Below are positions 46,710-59,736 of a DNA stretch of 64,000 bases, in pieces. The notes beneath the pieces were generated by a model. It had not been told where the DNA came from. It ran no database searches and saw only the letters and a program-made list of their open reading frames with translations. The position numbers and the translations under genes are program-made. Numbering within the stretch: position 1 is the first letter of the stretch; each line of letters begins with the position of its first letter. Source of the stretch: Maratus speciosus (taxonomy: Eukaryota > Arthropoda > Arachnida > Araneae > Salticidae); the NCBI GenBank assembly GCA_963932465.1, contig OZ010795.1, forward strand, positions 18,535,197-18,599,196. The letters run 5' to 3'.

Positions 46710-48310
46710 GCTATTCCTTTTACTTATATAATTTTAAAAATTATGATTATCAAAATACCTTCGAAGAAGCTGTAGTGTCATTCCATACAAAATGAGCAAA
46801 TCAGCTGTGGCAGACATGTCACAGATTTTAATGAAAATCAGTATATAAGTAGATCTATTTATGATTAAACGTAAAAGAAGAGATTTAAGGATAGTTTATT
46901 ATTATATATTATAGTATATTATATTAGTATTAAAATTTACATTAAAAGTAGATGCAAAATCGAGATTTTGCCAACATGCTAATTACTTCAATTTTCATTA
47001 TTAGCCTTAGGAATGGAAAGACTATATTAAAGATTATCCATAATTAGGAACAAATAATAAGTAGCAGATTGGCGTATGTTAGTAATTGTATTTTTACTCC
47101 GTAATTTGAATAAAAGAGTATTTTTGAAAATATTTGAAGGAAAAATTCGATATTTCTATTATTCATTTAAACATGAATGACACCTCTGACAAGTTTAAAA
47201 TAACTTGACGTTATAGCTAAAAGTATATATTTTAAATATCGAAAATTTCATTCTTGCCTTTTTATTCCTCAATGAGAAAAAAAAATAAATAGTAAAATAT
47301 GTTGAGGGTAAAATGCAATATTTCTATCACTTATTTGAAAGTGAAGGGAAGCTTTTTAAATCGTTAAAATTATTTGATATTATGGATAAATGTGCATATT
47401 TTAAATATAGGAACTTTATTCTTGCTTTCAGTTTATTTTTACCTCAAGAACATTTTTAATTAAAGTAGAAAAAATGACTCATTTAGACAAAAAATTACCT
47501 ATCCCTACCCTAATTAATCCTAAATCCAGTTTAAAAAAATAGATGGCAGCACTCATTTTTTTCACCTTGAAATCGTACAATATTTCAAGAAACGAGCTCG
47601 AATTCAAAGTCGAAAAGTTCATGGAATGTAACAGATATTACCTTTTTGAAACTATTTTTGCTATGTTAGGAATCAAAAGGCAATCATGATTTTTTTGAGC
47701 CTATCATGGACTTATTGATCTTTATGTCTGTACAATATTGTTAATGTCGGACCACTCCTTTATTTATATTTTTGCTCATACATAAGAGAGAAAAATATGA
47801 TTTGGTAATTTTTTTTTTAAAAGTTTCTAAGTTTTTTTTGTTTTTAAGATGAAGGAAATAAATGGCAACTTTCAAACTTGGGGAATAAAATCTTCCTATG
47901 TAATACTACATCAAGCATCCATTTCACAGATGTTTTTGAATGCCTTTGATTTTTATAACGTTTCTAATTTTCTCAAAATTTACAAATTTTCAATTTTTAC
48001 AACCAATTAAAGATTAATCATGGTTTTACCAAATTATCATTACTCAATAAATAGGAAGATAATTTCTCAGAGGTTACAATATTATAAAATAAAATCATTT
48101 CTGTTAAATAGTTTTCAAGATACGGAACTTCAAACTTGCACCTTTGGACGATTGCACTTATGTCATTCTTTATCACAAGTTTTTTAAATGTCCAAAACAG
48201 CTAAAATAATTTATTTTTTTGTGAAGATATTTTGAAGTGCTCCATTTTAATATGAATTGAACCTGTGCATCAAATTTCATTAAAATCGGTTACTATGTGG
48301 CCACGATTTT
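46710..48310. other. AT-rich intergenic DNA
   Basis: Nothing recognisable as a gene. A loose direct similarity around 47230-47290 and 47380-47450 (CATTCTTGCC/TATTCTTGCT contexts) may be a further eroded part of the tandem duplication to its left. Confidence 0.3.
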
Positions 48311-48880
48311 TTTAACCATTTGGAAAAATGGTCATTGTCCTCGGTCAGGGTAGGAAATCAAAAACATATATGAAGCGTTTTATTAGTTGAATCCCGCATT
48401 TTATTCGTTTTCTGATGGGTCTATACAGTAATCTGTATTTTCCCTTTACTTTCAACAGAGATGGATACTTCTGTTGCCACTATGACAAAAAAGTAATAAA
48501 AACTACAAAAAAGTTAATAACTCCGAAACAAATTGAGATACAGTTTTCAAACAAATTGCATTTAAAAGTACATTTTTTTTCTATACGACGGTGTAAAAAA
48601 TAATAGTGTGGGATGTTTAGAAGTTTAAGAATGAAATTTCATTTAAAATTAGTCCAGGAATATTAATGTTTAATCCATGGCGTACGTAATGTATGACCAG
48701 TTCCGTAGAAGATTTAAAATTTACAGTACCGAAAAATGTAATCCATGGCGTGCGTAATGTATGATCAACTCCGTGCGATTTTTTATGTGTTAAATTTTAG
48801 TCTTTGAAAAAATCATTTTCCAAATGATCGTTGTAATTTGTTAAATTGCATTTTTTTTTCTCATTTTACGTGGAACCCTG
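48310..48880. repeat. Dispersed repeat, copy 2 (partner at 18737-19315)
   Basis: It is nearly colinear with 18737-19315 at high similarity, from CCATTTGGAAAAATGGTCAT to TCATTTTCCAAATGATCGTT; these two ends form a weak inverted pair. The internal duplicated phrase ATCCATGGCGTACGTAATG/ATCCATGGCGTGCGTAATG is kept. A subregion is shared with 52905-53100. Confidence 0.75.
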
Positions 48881-48984
48881 TAGCGTTATAAAAATATATC
48901 CAAAATGTTAATTAAACAAGATTATTCTAATTGAATTTCATGAATTTGAGAAAATTAAAATTTAACCTAGGCTTCAAGCTTCAA

Positions 48985-49890
48985 TTAAAAGTAATAATAT
49001 TAATGATAATAAAAGTAATAACAATAGCGATAATAATAATATAATAAAAGTAATTATAATAGCGATAATAATAATAATAATTATTATTATTATTTTAATT
49101 TTTGTAATTATTATGCACATAAACTGATTTATTACTGATTTAAATTTTAGCACTTAAAGAAACTATTCTAGAAAAATTTTCCAACAAGAGTAATTATATT
49201 TTTAGCTCTGTTAGATATTATTAATTATAAAAGACGAAGAAAAAGTTCAGAACTTAGCTATACATAATAATAATAATAATAACAATAATAATAATAATAA
49301 CAATAATAATAATAATAATATAATAAAAGTAATTATAATAGCGATAATAATAATAATAATAATAATTATTATTTTAATTTTTGTAATTATTATGCACATA
49401 AACTGATTTATTACTGATTTAAATTTTAGCACTTAAAGAAACTATTCTAGAAAAATTTTCCAACAAGAGTAATTATATTTTTAGCTCTGTTAGATATTAT
49501 TAATTATAAAAGACAAAGAAAAAGTTTAGAACTTAGCTATACATAATAATAATAATAATAACAATAATAATAATAATAATAACAATAATAATAATAATAA
49601 CAATAATAATAATAATAATAATATAATAAAAGTAATTATAATAGCGATAATAATAATAATAATAATTATTATTATTTTAATTTTTGTAATTATTATGCAC
49701 ATAAACTGATTTATTACTGATTTAAATTTTAGCACTTAAAGAAACTATTCTAGAAAAATTTTCCAACAAGAGTAATTATATTTTTAGCTCTGTTAGATAT
49801 TATTAATTATAAAAGACAAAGAAAAAGTTTAGAACTTAGCTATACATAATAATAATAACAATAATAATCATAATAACAATAATAATAATA
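48985..49890. repeat. Recent triplication of a 280-300-bp unit with AAT microsatellites
   Basis: The anchor TAGCTCTGTTAG occurs at 49203, 49482 and 49785. The roughly 170 unique bases of each unit (AAACTGATTTATTACTGATT through GAACTTAGCTATACATAATA) are virtually identical, while the AAT/AAC runs between them differ in length. The poly-Leu/Ile reading frames here are just translated microsatellite. Confidence 0.9.
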
Positions 49891-49956
49891 ATAATTGATT
49901 TTTGAATTAATATTTAGTATATAAAAGAATTTTGTAATAGAAACTTTACAAATACT

Positions 49957-50985
49957 AGGGGATCGTACCCGGGGTTGCCGGGTTAAAGAATATAGTTGAA
50001 AACCATTTTTTCTTATTGAACAGTAATATTTTTTACACGTAATATATTTTTTTAGATTGCCTACTAAAATTAAAAAAGCATTTTTCATATGAAAAATATG
50101 AATTATACAATCAAATAAACTTTTGAAATTTATCAAAAGCGATTTTTTTCGTATTAGCCGTATGCTAAGAGTTATTAGCCCAAGATTTTGCTGCTTAAGG
50201 CATCCTTTTATTTTCTCATAATTTCAGAGTTTTAAGCGCGAAGTTCCATTACATGTCTGTAAAATTTGTGTTTTATTTAAATTATTTTATTTATTTATTC
50301 ATAGAAGAAGTTTTATTTTTTTAATGGAATATTAGTCCAAGAAAATGGTGAACTCTTTATGTTGTTTTAAGGGCAAACTGATTAATCTTTCTTAATCGAG
50401 ATCCACGCTATAGAGATAAATTTTAAAATATTTCATGCTTGAAAATTATTTTTAAAACCATTGACAATCAGTAAACTGAGATTCACTTTGCAAACAAATT
50501 TCGTTTGAAAGTTTTTTTTTCCTATTTGGCTGTCAAAAAATTTTAATTGCTCGATTACAAATATGTTAAATTTGCGTTTTTGTAATATTATTCTTTTATT
50601 TATTTACAAAGAAAGTATTAATTTCGTTATAGAAAATTAGTCCGAAATAAATGCTGATTTTTTTTTCCTTTATGTGTAAAATGTTTATTATTATTATGTA
50701 TTGAAACAGGGACGTGATAACTTACAAAAAATCATGCTTTGCAAATTATTTGAAAAAAAAACATAATAAATCAGTCAATTATGATACAGTATTTAAAGAA
50801 ATTGATTTGAAAGTATATTTTTTCCTATACGACTTTCTAAAAATTGAAAATGTACGATGGTCAGAAGATTAAAAAATTGCAGTAGCGAAAATTTCAAAAC
50901 CGAAATTTGATCGCGAAGTGGTGCCATTCGCAAAATGGCTTCAGCGTTACGCACAGATTCGTTTGTCCCTTATAATGTAGAAACG
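49957..50985. mobile_element. Probable non-autonomous element ending in GTTACGCACAGAT
   Basis: It begins with a GC-rich tip (AGGGGATCGTACCCGGGGTT, then GCCGGGTTA, about 49957) and ends TTACGCACAGATTCGTTTGT, then CCCTTATAATGTAG. The last 500 bases are shared with 52905-53215 (CCTATACGAC, AAATGTGCGATG-like, GCAGTAGCGAAAATTTCAAA, AAAATGGCTTCAGCG). Two internal modules each with TTTTTCTATTTGG/CCTATACGAC are visible. No ORF was identified, and the class of the element is not clear. Confidence 0.45.
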
Positions 50986-50989
50986 TAAT

Positions 50990-52294
50990 CAGTAAAAAGC
51001 AATAAAATTCAGTTATTATGATAAAGTTATCAAACGATGCTCTTATGCTTGGTAATCCGGAATGAAAAAAAGCAAAATTTATTCCGCTTTGACACGTTCA
51101 CAGAATTTTTTCCCTATGAAATCTAAACCCGACACCATTTTAACCTTCTCAAAGTTTATACACGCACCTCTCATATCCACATTCACACTTTTTTTAAATT
51201 TGATAATTTTAAAATCATTCCAACTCAAAACTTGAAGCCACGATTGACAGCAAAATCTTTGCATGCGAACAGTCACACTCTTAACTCGAGATTTTAATCT
51301 CAGTATCGGAGAGTAGAAATTTGGCCGTAATTTATGTTTTGCAGACGCATTTATGTTAAAATGTTTAGTTTTATCTAAGAAAAAAGTTTTCTTTTAAATA
51401 TGACGTCATTTTCACTTGTCATTTCGCCTAGTGTCTGAAACTTAGGACACATACAGAAGGAAAAAAAATGTAAGGCAACTTTATGAGGAAAATACGTGTT
51501 TTCAAAAGCAGTACGTAATTTTTCGTTCAAAATATTATGTCCCTAATGGGATTCTGTGCCACTAAACCCTATACACCAACTTTGAATTTTTATCTGATAA
51601 TCGCATGAATAAAGGTAAATAAACTTCATTGTTTCTCTCTTCTCTGCATTAATGAAAGCTGTCTAATTACCATCATTTTGAAGAAATTTCATAGAATACT
51701 TTTAAAATTAAAATATAATAATGGGATATTTAAAAGAAAAATCTAGTGCGGGCACATCTACAGATGAACAGCTTTCAGTTAAAACATTATTAGCAAATTT
51801 GATTCAGCAGAAAGGTCAGGGCGGTTTACTAAAAAACAGTCTTGTGTTTTAAATATATAGATTACATAAAATTATGAAATATTAAATTTGGCAAATTATG
51901 CTATTTTGATAAAATTACACTAGCATGCCTTAAAGAATAGCAATAAAATTTTAGACAAAAACTTGGGGAACCTGATATTATTTTAAATCTCGAATTATTG
52001 CCATTATCTTTGTTTGCTTGTCTAACTCGGCGAAGCGAATTTACCCATGAGAGAATCATCAAGTTCTGTTATAAATCGCTATTTTTCGGACAAAGAGCAT
52101 GCACACTGTATGTTACTGCTCTTTTATACAGACACTCTAAATGTTTGTAAAACATTGCGTTTTATCAGTGTGTGATTTCGATTACATTATTTTCAAAAAT
52201 GAACCATTTTCACATGTGAAGAATTTCAAAGCAGCTGGGAAGAAAATGACGCACTTCTACAAAACATGTTTCGGTTTTAAGAATTAAAATACAC

Positions 52295-52329
<35 letters not shown>

Positions 52330-52885
52330 AATGACGTCAATTGCATCCACTAAAACATTACGCTTTTACGATCCCGTCTTAAACAACATCTGTAGAAAGG
52401 TCTGCATATGACATCATTATCGAGGAACAATGCACAAACACAGAAGAAAGCAAAGACGTCATGTAAGTTTTTCGAAACAAATCAGGTACCTAATGATTCA
52501 TATGACTTCATTTTTTTTTTATTTATAATTGTTTTATCAGAAGTTATTCATTTATATTTTTTCAAAATTCGGAAAATGTTATTACACACGGATTGATAAA
52601 ATTGCATTCTTTCAGATTTTTGATACGAATTAAGTAAATGCGGGGAAAATAATTCACACAAACATTCTTTAAAATACATTGTTGTAAATAGAAAGTGTTC
52701 TATCGTTTATAAAATTAAATTGCAATAAATTAAAAGTCATTTAATTGATAAATTAAAACGAAATAAAACCTAAACTCACCGGGTTTTATAACAGAAGATA
52801 TTCTTGTCAAAGCACGTATATTAATTTATTTTTTTTCTAGTTTTTATGAGAAAGATACATAAAGATACAAAAAGATACATAAATC
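50990..52885. other. AT-rich intergenic DNA
   Basis: No gene is recognised. A pure poly-T run occurs at 52298-52325. The 65-codon minus-strand stretch at 51079-51276 and the 62-codon plus-strand stretch at 52408-52596 show no known domain. Confidence 0.35.
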
Positions 52886-52889
52886 TACC

Positions 52890-53215
52890 ATTTTAATTTT
52901 TGTCCATTTATACTTTCAACAGAAATGAGTGCTTCAGTTGCCACGATACAAAAAATGTAATAAAAACTACAAAAAAAATTAACATCTTAAAATTAAATTG
53001 GATACAGCTTTTAAACAAATTGGATTTAAAAGGACATTCTTTTTCCTTATACGACGGTGTAAAAATTTTAAATGTGCGATGTTTAGAAGTTTAAAAATTT
53101 GCAGAAGAGAAAATTGCAAAACCAAAATTTCATTTCAAACATCAAACTGTTGGCATTAGCAAAATGACGTATGCGTTACGCACAGATATATTTGTCCTTT
53201 ATAATGTAGATAGTA
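52890..53215. repeat. Partial copy of the 48.3-kb / 50-kb repeat family
   Basis: The first half (CTTTCAACAGAAATGAGTGC, CCTTATACGACGGTG) matches 48450-48600. The second half (GCAGAAGAGAAAATTGCAAA, AAAATGACGTATGCGTTACG, CTTTATAATGTAGAT) matches 50880-50985. It therefore links the two repeats as parts of one family. Confidence 0.65.
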
Positions 53216-53219
53216 AATT

Positions 53220-55890
53220 TTATTATTAGAAATAGGGAAGTGTAATATAAAATAGATGCTATGGAAGCTGTAGTGTTATAAATAAACTTAATCATATAGT
53301 TTACATTATGTTTACTTGCATTGAGTTTCCTAAATTGAGGGAATGAAAATTCAACTAATAAAGCCTGGTAACCTTGATAATACTAATAACAATAATCACA
53401 AGAAAATATTGATTATCAAATGAATGCTTAATATTTGAGATTTTTTTTAAATAGAAAATTATAAAAAATTAATATTAGTCTAAAACAAGAAAAAAAAAAT
53501 CCCTGCCGGCTCGGTTCTACAAGCGGAGGTACATTTCGTAGCTAAGTACTAAATTCACCAACAAAACTTAAATCAATGCTAGAGATAAACCCAGTTCCTT
53601 CACTAAGAATGAGCTCTAAGGAGCTAAGCATTTTGTGAAAATTCTAATATACACGAATACAGACACGCATATATATGGAATAGGTTTAAAAATGGCTAAA
53701 ACAAATTCAGAGAATCTCAAAGTATTAAAATATGTTAATATTTCCATTGTCGGGTTTTTATCATGTTTTAATACGTTTCTTCAAACTCACATGACGTTAC
53801 ATATTCACCTGCTGAGGTCCATTATATTTCCAATATGATGCAATATATATATTTTTTTAATTCGTCAAACTATTTATTTCAGTTTGAGTTTTCATGCTGA
53901 AATCTTGCTCTAGAAAATTTATGACGTAATATTCAATTTGTTTTCAATTCGTCAAACTATCTATTTAATTTATTTTTTCACGTGAAAATCTTGCAATAGA
54001 AAAGCAATTGTTGTGGTGAGAATTTTTTTTTTAATTGTTGGCAACTGCTATAACGAAAAATATTTATTTTTTCCTGTCATTGTTGTGTAAGAGCTGGTTT
54101 TATCAGAATATTGTTAAGACGGTATTCAAAATTTTTAACTCTCCCCATTTCCATTCCCTTGGGCTGATTTTGCCCATTTTCAATCCCCGCCGAGATATTG
54201 GCCATCTCAAAATTGTTGGCGAGTCTGATGACGATCCGTGCATAATTGCGCCTTTTATCGTGCGGACAAAATTTAGTACATACATACACACACCTATATA
54301 TATATAAACTTTTTAGGTGGGTGGTGGTTTTGGGGTCGTATAATGAAAAGTTATGAAGGAATTTTTCAAACCATGGTAACGACTGCAATAGGTAGTATTT
54401 CTTACGAAATCTACCTAATACCCGACAATGAGGAATGTAATTTCAGCTTTGTTGCGATACAACTAATAAAAAAAGAGAAACAAATTTGGCCTTTTAAGTT
54501 TACGCTTTAACTAAAAATTAAAATTTAGAATACTGATTTTAAATTAAACTTTAAGTGAATGTAGAATTACTTAAATGATAAAATATCAGGAAGCACAACC
54601 AGCATATTTGCCAATTAATATCATGTAAATTGTTTTCTTATGTGAAGATCCAAGTTTCGATCCATATATAAAACACACAACACGATGAATGAGGTATCAT
54701 TCAAAATGTTTTTTAATAGCCTTTTTGCCCCAGTCATTCCTTTTTCGTCAAAACACGCTATTTGATTATAGTTGGCAATGAAAAATTATATCAGTAAATA
54801 ATTTTAAAGATTGCAATGCAAAAGAAACGCATGAGTACACTGGTTTATTATTGCCTATATATATTGGTTGTATATTAAAAAAGATAAAAATATTTGTAAT
54901 TATAAATAATATTATGTAATAAAAATAGTAATAAAAAACTATGCTGTAAAAATATTTCATATAGATATGAAATTTCTGATGGACATTGTGAGAAATCTTG
55001 AGTGAAAATCATACATTTTCCAAAAATAAAGGTTTTTTTTTTTTAAATTTTTGTATATGTTGAAATTTAAAATCGAAAATGTTCCTTTACAATAAAGAGA
55101 AAACTGAAAAATTACAGTTCACGTAATTCATGTTCGGGCCTACAACAGAATTAGTGGAAGTGTTTAGGTGGAGTTAAGAACCATTCAGTATATATCACGT
55201 GAACTCATGTTCTCATATTTTAACAGGCCGAGAAAAAAACTCGATTGCTTGCAAAGTGCATGCAGTGAATAAAAAAATGCTTATTGTCTTTTTTTTTTTT
55301 TTGTGTTGTGAATATTGTTTTAATAAAGGTACGATGTATTTTTATTTATAAAATTTAAACTTATTTATAGTGCCGTAACAATTTAGGATAGGATAAAATC
55401 TTATGTTTAATTCGTCATTTTGGCAGTAAACGTATAAATGAGTAATCACCTTGTATTTTCTTGTAATACACAAGTGGCAGCACGTCAGCCATTATTCAAC
55501 TTGATTTACATTCTACTTCAATGTGCCTACGATCAGACAACACAAAAACACTATATAAGAATTATTTTAAGCAAATTACTGGAAGCGTAATGTAGTTTCA
55601 TATAGACGGAACTATTCCACTTGGAATAGACACTCTAATTATTTTACAAAAAGTTTTGGACAGAAATGCAAATTATACAGGAATAACTTATAAAATTATC
55701 CGAAAATTCAGGTAACATAATTTTTTGTAAAATTTGTTTCGCATATTGTTTCTCTTTAAAATACTGTTTGTAAATAAATGCAAATTTCTCAAATCAAAAT
55801 GTAAATAAACATAACGCAGTCATGAAAAAAATGATATTCCCTACTTAGTCTATCGCAAATCATTATATAAAAATGGATTAGTAATAGCGT
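53220..55890. other. AT-rich intergenic DNA with an unclassified repeat-like segment
   Basis: No gene is recognised. Around 54035-54390 base composition is more balanced, and overlapping open frames of about 90-100 codons run on both strands (e.g. FNPRRDIGHLKIVGESDDDP on plus). Overlap on both strands and the lack of a known domain suggest a repeat fragment. It is followed by a CATACATACACACAC microsatellite at about 54280. Confidence 0.35.
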
Positions 55891-55897
55891 CTATTAA

Positions 55898-57750
55898 TTG
55901 AGGGGCTCACAACCATAGTAGACCAAGTCCATTTTTCTTTATTGTGAATAATTTTGCTTTAAACTTTTTAATAAATAATTAATTCAGGCCAAGTGATTTA
56001 TAAGAATTATATGCGGTAATATTCAATTAAAAGCACCAGTTTCATAGCGCGCTACTTTCACAAATGACAAATTAAAATTTCTATTAAAAATTCATACGTT
56101 TTTAAGGACTTGGTTCAGTATGGTTGTGAAATTCCATGTGTAAATAAAGACTTGTTAATTATGATTAGAAAAACTCTTGATTTTGATTGATATTTACTTA
56201 TTCGATTTTTTACTCAAAGAGTGAAAGCTATTACCAGTTATCGTAAATCATTCACTGTGCACAATACTCTCATCATCATCAACGTCACGTGATGTATTGT
56301 AGAGGAAGTAGCTTGGAACTTGGTATTGACCTCTGCTGGAAGATTCTTGAAGTAAACGGGATGAATTGGCGGAATGTATGGCAGAAGATCCATGCTATCT
56401 TTCTTTTTAGCCAAAGAAATTTGTCTACGGCCCACATACAACGCATTGACAAAGAAAGTAACTTGCGCTCACGAACCCGATTTTCCAAATTTATTTTGCT
56501 AAGAGGTTAATCTTCCTTGAGGGTTTCTTTCAACAGTAACATGAAAAGAGAACCTTTCACAACAGCCTTGCAATATCCACCCAACTAAAACAGGTTCCCG
56601 TGATATCCTTCTTTCTGTTTGTGATACTTTGTTCCAAAACTGTAGTAGAAAGAAAGTCGGACTTTTGCATTCTCTTTGCATTCATAATACTTTACTTCCA
56701 GTCTCCAGGAACACACATGTGTTGTTTGTTGATAGTTGCTGCTTCAGTAGAGTTACAACTTTTTGATGGTGTCTTGCAACAATGCTAGAAAGGTCGTGAG
56801 AACCTTTTCCTCCCTTCATTTCTTCTATTTCATCCCAGACGTACATGTATCCCACATTATTATTAAAGGAATGTACCCCAAAGTTATAAACATGTAGATT
56901 GCGTTGATAATAAGCTATGTATCTTGAAAGATTTGAAAGGTTAGTGCTTTTTTCAAGACAAATGTACAGCAGTAAGTTTCATCAGCGGCTTTAATTTTAT
57001 CAGATTTCATTTTCCCTCTAGCCTGTTTAGCTATCCGCAAGTGGAGCGCTTTCAATTTCAAGATATTTTCAAGTATTTTTACCATTTTTCGTCGAGAATT
57101 TGATTGATATGTCATCACAAAATTTACATGTATCGGTACTTGGCGGCTTTAAGTGTAAATTAAACTTTTTACTGAAGACTTTGTAATGGAATTTCTCTTT
57201 GACGGGGGTCTTATTCTTTTTCGTACATTCCTCTCTAGGCCTATGATCAAACTATGTGATTAGAATTTATGCATTGTAATGATTTTTTGATTTTTTTTAA
57301 GAAAACTCTGTCGATATTTTTATAGTTTTTTTTTTTTTTTTTACCGTGAGGAGGGGGAGGGGTTCATGAAAAAAATATTACTTTGCCTTCATAATTTATA
57401 CATCTGACTCACGAACGCTTATTTTTCATCGGAAATTTTGAAATCGCTATTTATTTAAAATACAACTTTTTTTATAGCAATGAGGCAAGGTTTAGACAAT
57501 AAGGGTCACAGATAAAAAAATAGTAATGGAGTAGTACAATAATGAATGGACTTGATTCAGTGTGGTTGTGAAGGTTTCTTGTATTACTTCGCCAACTCTG
57601 GACACAGATGCAATATATGAGGAAGTATGGGAACTACAGACTTGGTGCACTATGGTAGTAGATAAAGCACAGTTTACTGCACCTTCTACATGAGCTATCT
57701 CATTTTTTGTTTAAAGTGGACTTGGTCTACTATTGTTGTGAGCCCCTCAA
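55898..57750. mobile_element. TTAA-flanked DNA transposon with broken ORF
   Basis: The left end TTGAGGGGCTCACAACCATA, then GTAGACCAAGTCCA, is matched inverted by the right end (TGGACTTGGTCTACTATTGT, then TGTGAGCCCCTCAA) with one mismatch over 34 bases. TTAA lies on both sides (55894-55897, 57751-57754), as for piggyBac- or Kolobok-type elements. Sub-terminal copies of GGACTTGGTTCAGTATGGTT and its inverse (56107, 57547) are present, perhaps transposase-binding repeats. It contains the pseudogene described next. Confidence 0.8.
56220..57118 (-). pseudogene. Degenerate transposon-encoded protein
   Basis: Minus-strand fragments are strung between 57118 and 56220: a Lys-rich segment (KILENILKLKALHLRIAKQA), a middle piece with FWNKVSQTERRISREPVLVG, and RRQISLAKKKDSMDLLPYIP followed by PIHPVYFKNL. 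The last motif recalls a C-terminal block (KKKD..DLL.YIPP.H..F) that I associate with proteins encoded by arthropod DNA transposons, but I cannot name the family surely. The pieces are separated by stops and frame changes. Position inside TTAA-flanked inverted repeats supports a transposase or accessory-protein origin. Confidence 0.5.
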
Positions 57751-57754
57751 TTAA

Positions 57755-59732
57755 TGGCATGCATAATTTTTGCATAAGTATCGTCTAGATTTAGAAATTG
57801 GAATAAACTTTAATGTGTTAGTAACATCATATGTGAATTCTTCGGCAAATTTTACTTTTAGATACCAAACGGGATGCCAATCATTCAAGTCGATTAGATT
57901 TACACAGCTTAAAATTTGAAACTCCACATTTTGAAATTATTTTTTAATCGTAGCAAATCAGATGTGCAGTTTATTAGGCCTGACTTAACTCCCTTTCGGA
58001 TTGTGCTATTTTTTGGATTCGCATATTTGAAACTTCTATAAATCTATTTCTGTAAAAGATATTAAAGGCTGTCATTCATACTTTTCTCGAAAATTATTTT
58101 TGAATACCCCTACTGTCTTTAAATTAATTTAAAAATTATGAACGCAACCTATAAATTTTTAACAGATATCAGTTTTCCAAAGCTCCAAATATGCGAATCT
58201 AAAAGTAGGGCTCATTCCGGCTAGTACTGTTTTTATTACTTAAAAAAAAAGATAGCCGCAATCTGTTTTAACATGATAAAATATTAATTTAATGTTAGAA
58301 GTTTGAATTTTAAGCGTGTATAATTTCTACACTATTTAACCAAATGGCTTCTCGTTTGATATAAAGTTAACTAAAAAATCAAAATATAATTTAAAAAGTA
58401 GGTGATAGCACGGCAACTTTTAATATTTACCGCAATTTCTGCATGTAGATGACCTTCAGATATATCATTAAATATTAGACGTTAATGCTATTCGATTCGT
58501 ACCAGCTACATTCTTATACGGTGATGTGCGTCACAGTTAGTAGAGTAGAACCCATTTTTTCACTTCACAATACTCTGTTTACATATAACACATTTTTCAT
58601 AATTAACTTATCTTAAATTTATTCTAAATTTTTCTGATTTAATATAACACTTTACAAATATTTCGTCATTAATCCTATTATTCCATTTTTCCCTTTAAAA
58701 AATTATCTTGATTTCTTTGCTTCAATTTCTTTTCATTTGCGCATTGCCTCTGTCAAATTTTCTTTTCGACTTTTTCTATGGAACGCTCTTTATCCTTTTT
58801 CGGTACTTAAATTAATACTTGAGTCTATATTCCATTAATTTTTACATATTAAATCACGAGAAAGAAAAAATACACTTTCCAGAAAAAAAAATATGCTTTA
58901 TATTGAAAAAATGATATACATTCGACTTTATTTTTCCGTATACCAAATACTTTATTCTTTGTAAATTTAAAAGCAAAGCAATTTTAAGGTTCTTATGTTA
59001 AACAAATGGAATATTTATTAATGTATTTTTTTAAAAATAAAACATCTCTCCTTATGTATATATATATATAATTGTATAAAATCTTTTACATTCTTTCTCT
59101 TTTACAATCTTATTTTATCTCTCTTTATGTATATATATATATGTATAATTGTATAAAATCTTTTATTTTTATCTTAATTATAATGAAATCTCTCATCTGC
59201 AAAACACGCAAAAAATATTTTAATGAGTTCACAGTCATAGAGCTTTTATATACATTCAAAAAATGTTTCAATGTTGTTTTTCATTTTCTCTCTTCTAAGA
59301 CTTTTCTCAGTTTCTTTTTCCACTCTAACTTTTTCGCCTTTTAATTTCAATTTTTTAATCTAACTTAATTATCACGCTGTAGTGTTGTGGATGACAAAAC
59401 AGTTAAATTTATTATTTTTAGCAATTACAAAAAATATAAAAGTGTTAAACTATTTTGATGACATGGAAAAAGATATTCAAAATTAGAAAAGAAAGTATTA
59501 TGTACTTACCGTTTAACGAGTTATTTATCTTATTCTTTCTTTCTTCAAATTATTTTTTACACAAAATCTTATATAAAGCGGATATATTTATAAAAGTGAT
59601 TTTTACTCGTGTATTATGCTTCAATGTATACGTACTTCAAGCTTTAATAATTAAAGGGTATCCTCGAACTCTTGTACCAGTAAAATGTACGTATTGGTAC
59701 ACAGAAAGATGAACAATTACTTGATATAAGCT
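57755..59732. other. AT-rich intergenic DNA
   Basis: No gene is recognised. A small tandem duplication at about 59042-59165 repeats TATGTATATATATATA plus ATTGTATAAAATCTTTTA. The 85-90-codon plus-strand frames nearby are hydrophobic (Phe/Ile/Leu-rich), without a known domain, and are probably fortuitous. Confidence 0.35.
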
Positions 59733-59736
59733 TTAA

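Noticed and set aside
49247..49735. Poly-Leu/Ile open frames of 61 and 69 codons
   Set aside because: They are translations of AAT/AAC microsatellite and the duplicated unit around it.
54035..54388. Overlapping 90- and 103-codon frames on opposite strands
   Set aside because: Neither shows a known domain; two-strand openness in a more GC-balanced patch fits a repeat fragment better than a gene.
56289..56510. 73-codon plus-strand frame
   Set aside because: It overlaps the minus-strand transposon protein motif (KKKD..DLL.YIPP) and is its antisense shadow.
59072..59344. 90-codon Phe/Ile/Leu-rich frame resembling a membrane protein
   Set aside because: Composition follows from T-rich DNA and it overlaps a TATA-rich tandem duplication; no family likeness.
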